Shown here: positions 27,356 through 35,136 of the stretch, piece by piece | Layout of the letters: each line of letters starts with the position of its first letter | Numbering within the stretch: position 1 is the stretch's first letter | From: Methyloprofundus sp. | GTDB taxonomy: Bacteria; Pseudomonadota; Gammaproteobacteria; Methylococcales; Methylomonadaceae | Reading direction: 5' to 3' | Assembly (NCBI GenBank): GCA_028599115.1 | Contig: JAQRMR010000002.1 | Coordinates: 1-52,382 of the forward strand | Length of the DNA: 52,382 bases | Notes under the pieces: model-generated | What the model saw: the letters and a program-made list of their open reading frames with translations, nothing else | What the model was told of the DNA's origin: nothing | Database searches by the model: none | Made by a program: the position numbers and the translations under genes

Positions 27356-27838
27356 ATGTCGATAGATAATCAAGAGTTTAAAAATGCATTAAAAATGTGG
27401 GCAAGTGGTGTAGCTGTTGTGACCGCTAATTCTGAGCAAGGTGAGCAGGGTATGACTGTGACATCATTTACCAGTGTTTCTATGGATCCTCCGCAAATTC
27501 TGGTTTGTTTGAATGGTGAAGCAGAAACGGGTGCCATTATTTCTTCGGGTGATGCTTTCGCTGTTAACGTATTATCTTCTGAGCAAGAGCATGTGTCTAA
27601 TGAGTTTGCCGGTGGTAGCAGTATGGAAGAGCGCTTTAAAAATGTTGCCTGGAAAAAAGGCGCGTTAGGGTTGCCTGTTTTTGATGATGCGCTGGTTGGG
27701 ATGGAGTGTACGTTAGTAGAAAAAGTTAAAGCAGGCTCGCACTGGGTTTTGATTGGTGAAATTCAAAATACGCAAATAAAAGAGGGTGACCCTGTGCTTT
27801 ATTTTAATTCTGGTTATCGACAGCTTGCTAGTAAGTAA
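27356..27838 (+). CDS. flavin reductase-like domain protein
   Basis: This 160-residue FMN-binding split-barrel protein belongs to the flavin reductase-like family, with the start FKNALKMWASGVAVVTA, GMTVTSFTSVSMDPPQILVC and a C-terminal LIGEIQ...VLYFNSGYRQL. Such proteins reduce free flavin with NAD(P)H for partner monooxygenases or metal reduction. No monooxygenase gene is adjacent, so the partner is unknown. It is divergent from pgk and followed by a good terminator. Confidence 0.85.
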   Translation: MSIDNQEFKNALKMWASGVAVVTANSEQGEQGMTVTSFTSVSMDPPQILVCLNGEAETGAIISSGDAFAVNVLSSEQEHVSNEFAGGSSMEERFKNVAWKKGALGLPVFDDALVGMECTLVEKVKAGSHWVLIGEIQNTQIKEGDPVLYFNSGYRQLASK

Positions 27839-27879
27839 ATGCTTATATTGCTAGCGTGAGAGTGGATGCAGGTAGTGTG

Positions 27880-27912
27880 AAGCAAGGTGCTTAATAAGTA
27901 CCTTGCTTTTGT
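27880..27912 (+). terminator. intrinsic terminator of the flavin reductase gene
   Basis: AAGCAAGGT (27880-27888) pairs perfectly with 27900-27908, extended by CTT/AAG after one non-Watson-Crick pair, and followed by TT. It lies just before the lexA promoter. Confidence 0.7.
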
Positions 27913-27937
27913 AAGATAGTGGAAAGATAAAAAAAAC

Positions 27938-27966
27938 TTGTTCTTCTTTTGTTCTCTTGGTATTAT
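27938..27966 (+). promoter_or_regulatory. lexA promoter with overlapping LexA operator
   Basis: TTGTTC (27938-27943) and TATTAT (27961-27966) are separated by exactly 17 bases, a good sigma-70 pair. Overlapping the -35 box and spacer is GTTC-N7-GTTC (27940-27954), the direct-repeat LexA box known from alphaproteobacteria and not the gammaproteobacterial CTG-N10-CAG type. Its position inside the promoter is what autorepression by LexA needs. Confidence 0.65.
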
Positions 27967-27994
27967 TTTAAGAAACAGAAGGAGAACAGATTGA

Positions 27995-28612
27995 ATGAAA
28001 GCGTTAACTAGAAAGCAGCAAGATATTTATGAGTTCTTACTCGTAAACCAAAAGAAACTCGCTTATCCCCCGACCCTAAGTGAATTGTGTTTAATGTTAG
28101 GGTTATCTTCTCGTGGTTCACTCCATAAGCATATAAAAGCCTTGATTGAGGCAGGCTTAGTTGAACCCATAGACAGAAAGCAAACAGGTATTCGTTTAAC
28201 TGAAAAAGCAAAGGAACCCCTACTTGATCAAGACGGTGGTTTACCCTTTGTGGGTCGTATAGCAGCAGGTAAACCTATTGAAGCAATAGAGAATGTTAGC
28301 TATCTCGCTATTCCTGAGCAAATTAAAACTAAGAACCCTTGTTACGTATTACAAGTAAAGGGGGACTCTATGATAGATGAAGGTATCTTTGATGGAGATT
28401 GGGTGGTTATTGAGCAGCGCTCCGAGGCAAGGAATGGAGAAATTGTCGTTGCTTTAATTGATAAATCTGAAGCGACCCTAAAATTCATAGAACAATATCC
28501 GCATGAAACTTTATTAATTCCTGCTAACTCAAGTATGGCGGCCATGCCATTTTTGCCAGAGCAAGTAGAAATTCAAGGGGTTTTAGTGGGGCAAATGCGT
28601 AGTTATACTTAA
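27995..28612 (+). CDS. lexA: LexA family SOS repressor
   Basis: This 205-residue repressor has an N-terminal winged helix (TLSELCLMLGLSSRGSLHKHI) and a C-terminal S24 self-cleavage domain: Ala-Gly cleavage site in RIAAGKP, nucleophile serine in GDSMIDEGIFDGD and lysine in SEATLKF. RecA filaments trigger its self-cleavage during DNA damage, releasing SOS genes. The recognition helix (SSRGSLHKHIKAL) differs from that of E. coli (SPNAAEEHLKAL), consistent with the unusual operator upstream. GGAG lies 10 bases before the ATG. A small membrane-protein gene follows after 15 bases. Confidence 0.93.
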   Translation: MKALTRKQQDIYEFLLVNQKKLAYPPTLSELCLMLGLSSRGSLHKHIKALIEAGLVEPIDRKQTGIRLTEKAKEPLLDQDGGLPFVGRIAAGKPIEAIENVSYLAIPEQIKTKNPCYVLQVKGDSMIDEGIFDGDWVVIEQRSEARNGEIVVALIDKSEATLKFIEQYPHETLLIPANSSMAAMPFLPEQVEIQGVLVGQMRSYT

Positions 28613-28627
28613 AACTGGAGAATAAAA

Positions 28628-28813
28628 ATGCAAGCAAGAATTCATATGCAAGATCAAGTGACGAATAGAATAGAATTGATTATGCAGGACAAAACAAAAT
28701 ACTATGCATCTGTTGAAAAAACAACGCTGCGTGATTGGTGTAAAGGTATTGTTACCGATGTTGCAACAATTTCTGTCGTGATAATTATTTTAGCGTTAGG
28801 TTCTGGTTGGTAA
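28628..28813 (+). CDS. LexA-linked tail-anchored mini-protein
   Basis: This 61-residue unrecognised protein has a polar N-terminus of about 45 residues (MQDQVTNRIELIMQDKTK...) and a C-terminal hydrophobic tail (VATISVVIIILALGSGW), so it is probably anchored in the inner membrane with its N-terminus in the cytoplasm. A CTGGAG ribosome-binding site precedes it. It starts 15 bases after lexA with no terminator between, so it should be induced with the SOS response. Small SOS proteins elsewhere (SulA-type division inhibitors, TisB-like peptides) occupy similar positions, but no sequence similarity to them is visible. Confidence 0.6.
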   Translation: MQARIHMQDQVTNRIELIMQDKTKYYASVEKTTLRDWCKGIVTDVATISVVIIILALGSGW

Positions 28814-28883
28814 ATAAATAAAGCTTTTATCCTGCTGGCAATCTGGTATCTTTAAATAGGTAATTGCAAGGTAGGTAAAGGTT

Positions 28884-29621
28884 ATGCAGCGGAAGGTTTT
28901 AATAGATTGGTTTTACACGCCTAAAGGTAGGCTGTTAAAAAAACAAGAAGCGGTTTATTTAAAGCAATCAATCACAGTAAGTTGTAAGCAAGTTATTGTA
29001 CAAATTGGTGCTTTAGGCTGGGAGGATGAGTACCTTGATTGTTCCGCTTATGAGCAGTTTTATGTGGTGGATGACGAACAGGCTGCGTGGTATGAAACAA
29101 AGCAAATTAGGTCATTAAGTCATGCGCTTCCCTTCAAACCAGAAACAGTTGATTTGGTGATTCTTCCTCATATTCTTGAGTTTTCAGCTTATAAACATGA
29201 GCTTTTAAGAGATGTTGACCGCGTATTGAAGCCCGAAGGTAAGTTAATTGTTTTGGGGTTTAATCCTTGGAATATTTATATCAACCTTCAGTATGTAAAA
29301 TATAGAAAGAAATTAGCTCCTTGGTTGCCTAGCCTTGTAAGTCGCACTAAAATTTCCGATTGGTTAAATTTGTTAAATTTTGAGACTGAAATTGCTTCAG
29401 GTTTTAATTTTGATAAATCAGCGGTCTTTATTTCTGATAGTAAAAAAAGAAAGCAAGAATTATTTGTTGCAGCTTATGCTGTAAAAGCCATTAAACGGTG
29501 CTATAGACTTATTCCGTTAAAAGCTGAAAAAAAGTATCGACAAGATTTAGCTATGGCTAAGCTTGTTGATTCTGTTGACATTCAAAAGAGCCATAATAAG
29601 AAATATGACGAAAATAGTTGA
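28884..29621 (+). CDS. SAM-dependent methyltransferase, YafS-like
   Basis: This 245-residue protein has a class I methyltransferase core with a weak glycine motif ([14 protein letters not shown] near residue 35), the acidic [19 protein letters not shown] segment and [15 protein letters not shown]. Its place directly before rnhA matches the yafS-rnhA neighbourhood of E. coli. The substrate is not known. Its 3' end overlaps rnhA by 17 bases. The glycine motif is less regular than usual, so activity is not certain. Confidence 0.75.
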   Translation: MQRKVLIDWFYTPKGRLLKKQEAVYLKQSITVSCKQVIVQIGALGWEDEYLDCSAYEQFYVVDDEQAAWYETKQIRSLSHALPFKPETVDLVILPHILEFSAYKHELLRDVDRVLKPEGKLIVLGFNPWNIYINLQYVKYRKKLAPWLPSLVSRTKISDWLNLLNFETEIASGFNFDKSAVFISDSKKRKQELFVAAYAVKAIKRCYRLIPLKAEKKYRQDLAMAKLVDSVDIQKSHNKKYDENS

Positions 29622-30045
29622 AATTTATACCGACGGCGCCTGCCGTGGAAATCCTGGACCAGGAGGTTGGGGAGCTTGGCTGAAATATGCTGGGGCAGAA
29701 AAAGAATTGTGTGGAGGTGAAAAAGAAACAACCAATAATAGAATGGAATTAATGGCGGCAATTCAATCACTAGAAGCGCTGACTGCACCCTGCTCGATTA
29801 AATTGTATACCGATTCGAAATATGTTCTACAAGGCATAACGGAGTGGATGGGTAACTGGAAAAAACGCGGCTGGCAGACAGCGGCTAAAAAGCCCGTGAA
29901 AAATGAAGATTTATGGCGCCGCTTAGATACTGCAATACAAAAACATACCATTCATTGGTCGTGGGTTAAAGGTCATTCTGGTAATGAAGGCAATGAAAAG
30001 GCTGATATGTTAGCGAACAAAGGTATTGATTCGTTAGTGCTTTAA
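29605..30045 (+). CDS. rnhA: ribonuclease HI
   Basis: This 146-residue enzyme cuts the RNA strand of RNA-DNA hybrids, removing primers and R-loops. The catalytic acidic residues are in [25 protein letters not shown] and the C-terminal EKADMLA, with the loop histidine in VKGHSGNEG. Start 29605 ([11 protein letters not shown]) fits the family; a longer in-frame version starting within the methyltransferase gene would add 14 unrelated residues. In E. coli dnaQ is the next neighbour; here sbcB follows instead. Confidence 0.95.
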   Translation: MTKIVEIYTDGACRGNPGPGGWGAWLKYAGAEKELCGGEKETTNNRMELMAAIQSLEALTAPCSIKLYTDSKYVLQGITEWMGNWKKRGWQTAAKKPVKNEDLWRRLDTAIQKHTIHWSWVKGHSGNEGNEKADMLANKGIDSLVL

Positions 30046-30086
30046 GTAGTGATTTTTAGCTGTAAATAGGTATTAGGGGAATAAAA

Positions 30087-31532
30087 ATGGTTGAGCAAAG
30101 TTTTTACTGGCATGACTATGAAACTTTTGGGGTTGATCCAAGGCGTGATAAGGCAGTGCAATTTGCCGGTGTTAGAACTGACTTTGACTTTAATGTGATT
30201 GGTGAACCGCTGGTTGTTTATTGTCAGTTAACGAATGATAGTTTGCCTCAGCCTGAAGCTTGTGTTGTAACAGGGATAACGCCACAGTTAGCTGCAGAGA
30301 AAGGAGTATGTGAAGCTGAATTTATTGCGGCAATTCATACTGAGATGTCTAAATCATCCACTTGTGCGCTAGGCTATAATAATTTACGGTTTGACGATGA
30401 GGTAACACGTAACCTGCTATATAGGAATTTTTATGATCCTTATGCGCGCGAGTGGCAGAAGGGAAATTCACGCTGGGATTTAATTGATTTAGTACGGACT
30501 ATGTATGCTTTAAGGCCGGATGGAATTAATTGGCCAGTTAACGAAGAAGGGCGGGTTAGTTTAAGGTTAGATCAGTTAACTATTGCAAATGGAATTGAGC
30601 ATGCTGGCGCGCATGATGCTTTATCTGATGTTTATGCAACGATAGAATTTGCAAAATTAATTAAGCAAACACAGCCAAAATTATTTCAGTTCTTACTGGA
30701 AAATAGGGGTAAAAAAGCTGTTTCTCAGTTATTGCAGTTAGGGAGCTACAAGCCTGTTATTCATGTTTCTGGCATGTATGGAACTGATAAGCAGTACTTG
30801 GCTGTTGTATTGCCTTTATGTCAGCACCCAAGCAATACTAACGGGGTTGTTGTTTATGATTTATCAGTGCCACCGGATGAATTACTGCAGCTATCAGCGG
30901 AAGAAATTCATACGCGATTGTTTACTGCAACAATTGATTTACCAGAAGGTGTTGAGCGAATCCCATTGAAAACCATACATATTAATAAATGCCCTGTTGT
31001 GGCGCCTTTAAATGTATTACGCCCTGAAGATGCATTAAGGTTGAATATTGATGTTCAGCAAGCAGTGGCAAATATAGAGCTTATTGAAAAATCTAGCTCA
31101 TTGCTGACTAAGCTTAAAGATGTTTTTACCATGACTGCGGATTACGCACCAGTTACTGACCCTGACTTAATGATTTATGCAGGCGGTTTTTTTACCTCAC
31201 GTGATAAAGCTGTTGCAGAAGAAATTCGAGAGTTAAAACTGGAGCAGTTGGCTGATTATGTTGTTTCGGCAGATGATAAAAGGCTACCAGAAATGTTTTT
31301 TAGGTATAAGGCGCGCAATTACCCTGAGACATTATCGGCTGCAGAAACCATTAAATGGCTAGATTTCTGTTGTTCACGATTGAGTGGTGAGGGTGCAACT
31401 AGTTTTCTTGGTTTTATAGAATATGAAGAAAAATTAGCAGAACTCAAGCAGAATGAGGGGGTTGATATTGGGGTGATTAATGCTTTGAAAGATTACGCGA
31501 AGGAATTAAAAATGAAGCTAAAAATAGGCTGA
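30087..31532 (+). CDS. sbcB: exodeoxyribonuclease I
   Basis: This 481-residue 3'-5' single-strand DNA exonuclease acts in recombination and mismatch repair. The DEDDh nuclease domain begins with WHDYETFGVDPRRD, then GYNNLRFDDEVTRNLLYRNF and the AHDALSDVYATI segment; the SH3-like and helical exonuclease I C-terminal domains follow (residues 200-480). It lies after rnhA, so two nucleic-acid-processing genes are paired. Its stop is 3 bases from the stop of the convergent RDD gene. Confidence 0.93.
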   Translation: MVEQSFYWHDYETFGVDPRRDKAVQFAGVRTDFDFNVIGEPLVVYCQLTNDSLPQPEACVVTGITPQLAAEKGVCEAEFIAAIHTEMSKSSTCALGYNNLRFDDEVTRNLLYRNFYDPYAREWQKGNSRWDLIDLVRTMYALRPDGINWPVNEEGRVSLRLDQLTIANGIEHAGAHDALSDVYATIEFAKLIKQTQPKLFQFLLENRGKKAVSQLLQLGSYKPVIHVSGMYGTDKQYLAVVLPLCQHPSNTNGVVVYDLSVPPDELLQLSAEEIHTRLFTATIDLPEGVERIPLKTIHINKCPVVAPLNVLRPEDALRLNIDVQQAVANIELIEKSSSLLTKLKDVFTMTADYAPVTDPDLMIYAGGFFTSRDKAVAEEIRELKLEQLADYVVSADDKRLPEMFFRYKARNYPETLSAAETIKWLDFCCSRLSGEGATSFLGFIEYEEKLAELKQNEGVDIGVINALKDYAKELKMKLKIG

Positions 31533-31535
31533 ATG

Positions 31536-32000
31536 TTATTTTTTGCTCGATTTGTTTTTTCTTATCAAGACAATACTAGATTTCGAATTTAAATCTTGCC
31601 ACGTTTTGCCTTCTTTTTGCCATAAGCGCCAAAAAATGCCTAAACCAAGTGCTAACCAAGAAAAGAGGGCAGTTAAAAAGCGAGTAAGCGCTTGATACCA
31701 AGTGATTTTGGTTTTTGTATCGCTGATTAGGTATAGGTTCCAAGCCTGCATTCCTAGGGTTTGTCCGCCATGTGTCCAAAACCAAGCTAGAAATATAAAG
31801 CTGATACTGAGTAGGTAAAGAGGGAAAAGAACGGGAGCCTGTATGGCATCGCCATTATTAAAAGGAAGTAGTAAAGCGGTCGCAAGAAAAAATAATGCAA
31901 TAATTAGCATAACATCATAAAAAATTGCGCCGATATATCGAAAAAAACCCGGCCTTTCAGGGGTTGAAAGGTCGGGTTTTTTGTTTGTTGGTTTTTTCAA
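31536..32000 (-). CDS. RDD family membrane protein
   Basis: This 154-residue protein has the RDD domain: RPGFFRYIGAIFYDVMLIIALFF at the start of the first span, a second span (LLSISFIFLAWFWT) and GGQTLGMQAWNLYLI, then a third span (ALFSWLALGLGIFW). Function of the family is mostly unknown; some members affect ion exchange or membrane insertion. The only plausible start I see is TTG at 32000, directly after the stop of the upstream small gene and in the same frame, without a clear ribosome-binding site. Codons about 8-20 overlap a terminator-shaped hairpin. Confidence 0.8.
   Translation of the reverse strand: MKKPTNKKPDLSTPERPGFFRYIGAIFYDVMLIIALFFLATALLLPFNNGDAIQAPVLFPLYLLSISFIFLAWFWTHGGQTLGMQAWNLYLISDTKTKITWYQALTRFLTALFSWLALGLGIFWRLWQKEGKTWQDLNSKSSIVLIRKNKSSKK
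31941..31982. terminator. terminator-shaped hairpin inside the RDD coding start
   Basis: A 12-bp stem (31948-31959 with 31965-31976, five-base loop) is extended by A/T pairs and flanked by A and T tracts on both sides. On the plus strand it pairs fully with one G-U; on the minus strand that pair is an A-C mismatch. It looks like a bidirectional intrinsic terminator yet lies within codons 7-20 of the RDD gene. Confidence 0.7.
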
Positions 32001-32180
32001 TTAAGCTTTAAAAAGCGCTAATTTTTGACCAATAAACATGCAGTACCCCATTAGTGCACCCAACATAATAAATGAGTAGAAAAAGGGTGGTTTATGGAAT
32101 AAAAGAATAAATAAGTCAGGAATAAAGATACTCGCTAACAAAGGATGGTCTAATAAGATTTCAGCAAATTTTTTAAGCAT
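32001..32180 (-). CDS. small two-span membrane protein
   Basis: This 59-residue unrecognised protein (MLKKFAEILLDHPLL...) has hydrophobic segments near residues 12-26 (LLASIFIPDLFILLF) and 32-49 (FFYSFIMLGALMGYCMFI). I start it at 32180 because GGGGGA precedes that ATG; an ATG at 32192 would add four residues but has no ribosome-binding site. The stop (TAA) is immediately followed in frame by the TTG of the RDD gene, so the two might be translated in a coupled way, or as a fusion on stop read-through. Confidence 0.55.
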   Translation of the reverse strand: MLKKFAEILLDHPLLASIFIPDLFILLFHKPPFFYSFIMLGALMGYCMFIGQKLALFKA

Positions 32181-32437
32181 GGCTTCCCCCATTGATGTTT
32201 ATTTTTAATAACTTAGCGTAGTGTTATTTTTGATTTTATAGCTAAGTATCAAGCAATTTGTACAATAATAAAATTTCTAAACTGCAATTCTACTATATAA
32301 TTTGAGTCATTGTAATAAGTTATCCATTAACAAGAGTGTCTATTAGTAAGTAAATAAGCCGCAAGTCCTTGCTTAGGCAGGTTTAACTACGTAAATGCTT
32401 ACTTTGAGGTAATAGATAGTTAATAAGGAAGAGAGCA

Positions 32438-33835
32438 ATTTTTAATTTTGTAAAAAAAATAATAGCTAAGTCTACTGGTAAACAGCCGGTTTCTGAGGGT
32501 GCCGAAGCTGAAGAGCTGGGTGTAGTAAAATCTAATGATTTGCAACCTAGAATTTATACTCGCACTGAGCATAATGTTTCGCGTAAGCAAATCAGCGAGC
32601 ACGCGCTTAAAGTTTTATATCGCTTAAAAAGTGAAGGCTATGAAGCTTATTTAGTGGGTGGTTGTGTTAGGGATATACTGCTGGGAAGGGAACCTAAAGA
32701 TTTTGATGTAGCCACAAATGCAACGCCGGAACAAGTTAAAAAAGCCTTCCGTAACTGCCGTTTAATTGGCCGCCGTTTTCGTTTGGCACATGTTGTTTTT
32801 GGACGTGAAATTATCGAAGTGGCAACTTTTCGTGGCTCTGGTGATAAGGATAAAGCAGCGCCTAAAGTTGATAGTGATGGGCGATTGTTGCGAGATAATA
32901 GTTACGGCACCATTGAAGAAGATGTCATGCGTCGTGATTTTACGGTTAATGCACTGTATTACAATATTAAAGATTTCTCTATTGTTGATTATGTGGGGGG
33001 TATGGATGACCACCGCGCAGGAAGTATGAAACTTATTGGTGACCCCGAAACACGCTTTCGTGAAGACCCAGTGCGTATGATTCGTTTGGTTAGATTTGCG
33101 GTTAAATTAGGGTTTTCTATTGATGCAAAGTGCGACCAGCCTATCAAGCAAATTGCAGACTTATTAGGCAATATTCCTGCGGCAAGGCTACACGATGAAG
33201 CGCTTAAATTGTTTTTATCGGGTAATGCATTGCAAACGTTTGAAATGCTAAGGCATTACGGTTTATTTGAGTACCTTTATCCAGGTGCTGAAAAGAGTTT
33301 AGCCTTTGAAGACCAGGGTTTTCCAAAGCAGTTTATTGTTAAAGCATTAGAAAATACGGATGCACGTATTGCGTCAGGAAAAAGTATTGCTCCTTATTTT
33401 TTGATCTCTACTTTTTTATGGGATTCAGTTTTAAGGATTGCGGATAAAAATTTAGCGAAGGGAATGCCTGAATCTATTGCTTACCAGCATGCCTCTAGCG
33501 AGGTTATTTCAAAGCAAGTTCAAAGTACTGCATTCCCTAAGCATATAGGCATGGCGATGCGTGATGTTTGGGGAATGCAGCCGCGTTTTTCTTATAGAAA
33601 TGGCAAGCGCGCTTTTAAACTTTTAGAGCATCCTAAATTTAGAGCTGCTTATGATTTCCTAGTGTTACGTGCTGAAACGGGCGGCGCAGATAAAGCCTTG
33701 GCTGAATGGTGGACAGAATTTCAAACAGCAGGTGAGTCTAAGAGAAATAAAATGGTGGCGAATCTAAATGGCACGTATCCAAAAAAACGCAGGCGTAGAC
33801 GTAAACCAGCTGCAAAAGGGAATAACAATGGCTAA
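32438..33835 (+). CDS. pcnB: poly(A) polymerase I, apparent ATT start
   Basis: This enzyme adds poly(A) tails to RNA and promotes decay. The nucleotidyltransferase domain is clear (LVGGCVRDILLGREPKDFDVA) with GRRFRLAHVVF and RRDFTVNALYYN; a basic tail ends in PKKRRRRRKPAAKG. No ATG or GTG lies upstream in frame; a TTG at 32540 would cut off the N-terminal arm. An ATT at 32438 follows AAGGAAGAGAG and gives MFNFVKKIIAKSTG, similar in length and first residues to E. coli PcnB (MFTRV...), which is known to start at AUU. I choose it on that basis; protein length is then 465 residues. Confidence 0.85.
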   Translation: MFNFVKKIIAKSTGKQPVSEGAEAEELGVVKSNDLQPRIYTRTEHNVSRKQISEHALKVLYRLKSEGYEAYLVGGCVRDILLGREPKDFDVATNATPEQVKKAFRNCRLIGRRFRLAHVVFGREIIEVATFRGSGDKDKAAPKVDSDGRLLRDNSYGTIEEDVMRRDFTVNALYYNIKDFSIVDYVGGMDDHRAGSMKLIGDPETRFREDPVRMIRLVRFAVKLGFSIDAKCDQPIKQIADLLGNIPAARLHDEALKLFLSGNALQTFEMLRHYGLFEYLYPGAEKSLAFEDQGFPKQFIVKALENTDARIASGKSIAPYFLISTFLWDSVLRIADKNLAKGMPESIAYQHASSEVISKQVQSTAFPKHIGMAMRDVWGMQPRFSYRNGKRAFKLLEHPKFRAAYDFLVLRAETGGADKALAEWWTEFQTAGESKRNKMVANLNGTYPKKRRRRRKPAAKGNNNG

Positions 33836-34319
33836 GGTAGTCGCTTATATTGGCTTAGGAAGCAACTTAGCAACACCTCAGGCGCAATTAAAAGCCGCGC
33901 GCTTAGCTATTGCTGCTTTAACCGGGACTGAGGAGGTTGGTTTTTCTAGTTTATACCGCAGCCCACCAATGGGGCCTCAAGATCAGCCTGATTATGTGAA
34001 TGCTGTAATGGCGATTAATACTGAGTTAAGTGCTATTGCATTGTTGCGTGATTTGCAAAAAATTGAGTTAGATCAAGGACGGGTCAGAAAGGATGAGCGC
34101 TGGGGTGCGCGAACTTTAGATTTAGATATCTTGCTGTATGGGTCTGAACTTATTGATGTGCCTGATTTAATTGTGCCGCATTATGGTATGGCTGTACGAG
34201 CCTTTGTTTTATACCCTTTACAAGAAATTGCACCTGATTTAACCATTCCAGGGCTAGGTTTGCTGAGTGATTGTGTTGCTCAGTGTCCTTTAGATGGGCT
34301 AGTGAGAATGTCTAAATGA
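33828..34319 (+). CDS. folK: 6-hydroxymethyl-dihydropterin pyrophosphokinase
   Basis: This 163-residue HPPK transfers pyrophosphate from ATP to hydroxymethyl-dihydropterin in folate synthesis. The signatures AYIGLGSNL at the start and RWGARTLDLDILLYG near residue 95 are present. Start 33828 overlaps the pcnB stop by 8 bases after an AAAAGGG site; a further upstream ATG would lie deep in pcnB. Folate also carries C1 units, but pcnB-folK-panB-panC is a common gammaproteobacterial order and not specific to C1 metabolism. Confidence 0.93.
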   Translation: MAKVVAYIGLGSNLATPQAQLKAARLAIAALTGTEEVGFSSLYRSPPMGPQDQPDYVNAVMAINTELSAIALLRDLQKIELDQGRVRKDERWGARTLDLDILLYGSELIDVPDLIVPHYGMAVRAFVLYPLQEIAPDLTIPGLGLLSDCVAQCPLDGLVRMSK

Positions 34320-35134
34320 CGCAGTATGCTGGTTCACTGGAGCAAGCCCCTAAAACGATTTTAGATTTGCAAGCAATGAAGCAAACAGGGGAAAAAATAA
34401 GCTGTCTTACAGCCTACGATGCTGCTTTTTCCACGCTATTTAGTCGCGCGGGAGTTGATGTTTTATTGGTGGGTGATTCATTAGGCATGGTTGTGCAGGG
34501 ACATAGTTCAACCTTACCGGTGACGATGCAAGATATGCTCTATCATACTCAGTTAGTCTCGCGGGGTAATAACGGTGCGTTTATTATTGCTGACTTGCCA
34601 TTTATGAGTACGTCGAGCCATTTGGAGGCAGCAAAAAATGCGGCTTTATTGATTCAGCAGGGTACTGCTCAAATGGTTAAGCTGGAAGGCGCTAGAGTTG
34701 AAACTATTCAGTTTATGGTGCAGCAAGGAATCCCGGTCTGTGCTCATTTAGGGCTTTTACCGCAGTCAATTAATCAGCTGGGTAAGTATTCAGTTCAGGG
34801 TAAAAGTTCGGCGGCAGCTAAGCAGTTATTGCAGGAGGCCATTGCGGTTGAGGCAGCAGGTGCGCAGTTATTGATTTTAGAATGTATTCCGGCGACTTTG
34901 GCGAAAGAAATTAGCCAGACATTAAAAATCCCTGTTATTGGAATAGGTGCTGGTATTGACTGTGATGGGCAGGTTTTGGTTGCATACGATATGTTAGGCC
35001 TTAATCTTGGGCAACAGGCTAAATTTACGAAAAACTTTATGCATGAATCAGGGTCTATTTTTAATGCCGTTCTTGCCTTTGTTGAGGAAGTTAAAGCAGG
35101 CACATTCCCCAGTTTAGAAGAAAGTTACCAATAA
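34316..35134 (+). CDS. panB: 3-methyl-2-oxobutanoate hydroxymethyltransferase
   Basis: This 272-residue enzyme takes a hydroxymethyl group from methylene-tetrahydrofolate to make ketopantoate, the first committed step to pantothenate. Seen: LTAYDAAFSTLFSRAG, VGDSLGMVVQGHSSTLPVT (metal and substrate binding), VKLEGA and IGIGAGIDCDGQVLV. It overlaps folK by 4 bases (ATGA) and is followed by panC after 2 bases, so the genes are translationally linked. Confidence 0.95.
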   Translation: MTQYAGSLEQAPKTILDLQAMKQTGEKISCLTAYDAAFSTLFSRAGVDVLLVGDSLGMVVQGHSSTLPVTMQDMLYHTQLVSRGNNGAFIIADLPFMSTSSHLEAAKNAALLIQQGTAQMVKLEGARVETIQFMVQQGIPVCAHLGLLPQSINQLGKYSVQGKSSAAAKQLLQEAIAVEAAGAQLLILECIPATLAKEISQTLKIPVIGIGAGIDCDGQVLVAYDMLGLNLGQQAKFTKNFMHESGSIFNAVLAFVEEVKAGTFPSLEESYQ

Positions 35135-35136
35135 AG

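Noticed and set aside
28628-28813. The lexA-linked mini-protein as SulA
   Set aside because: SulA is about twice as long and soluble; here a C-terminal membrane tail dominates and no SulA motif is visible.
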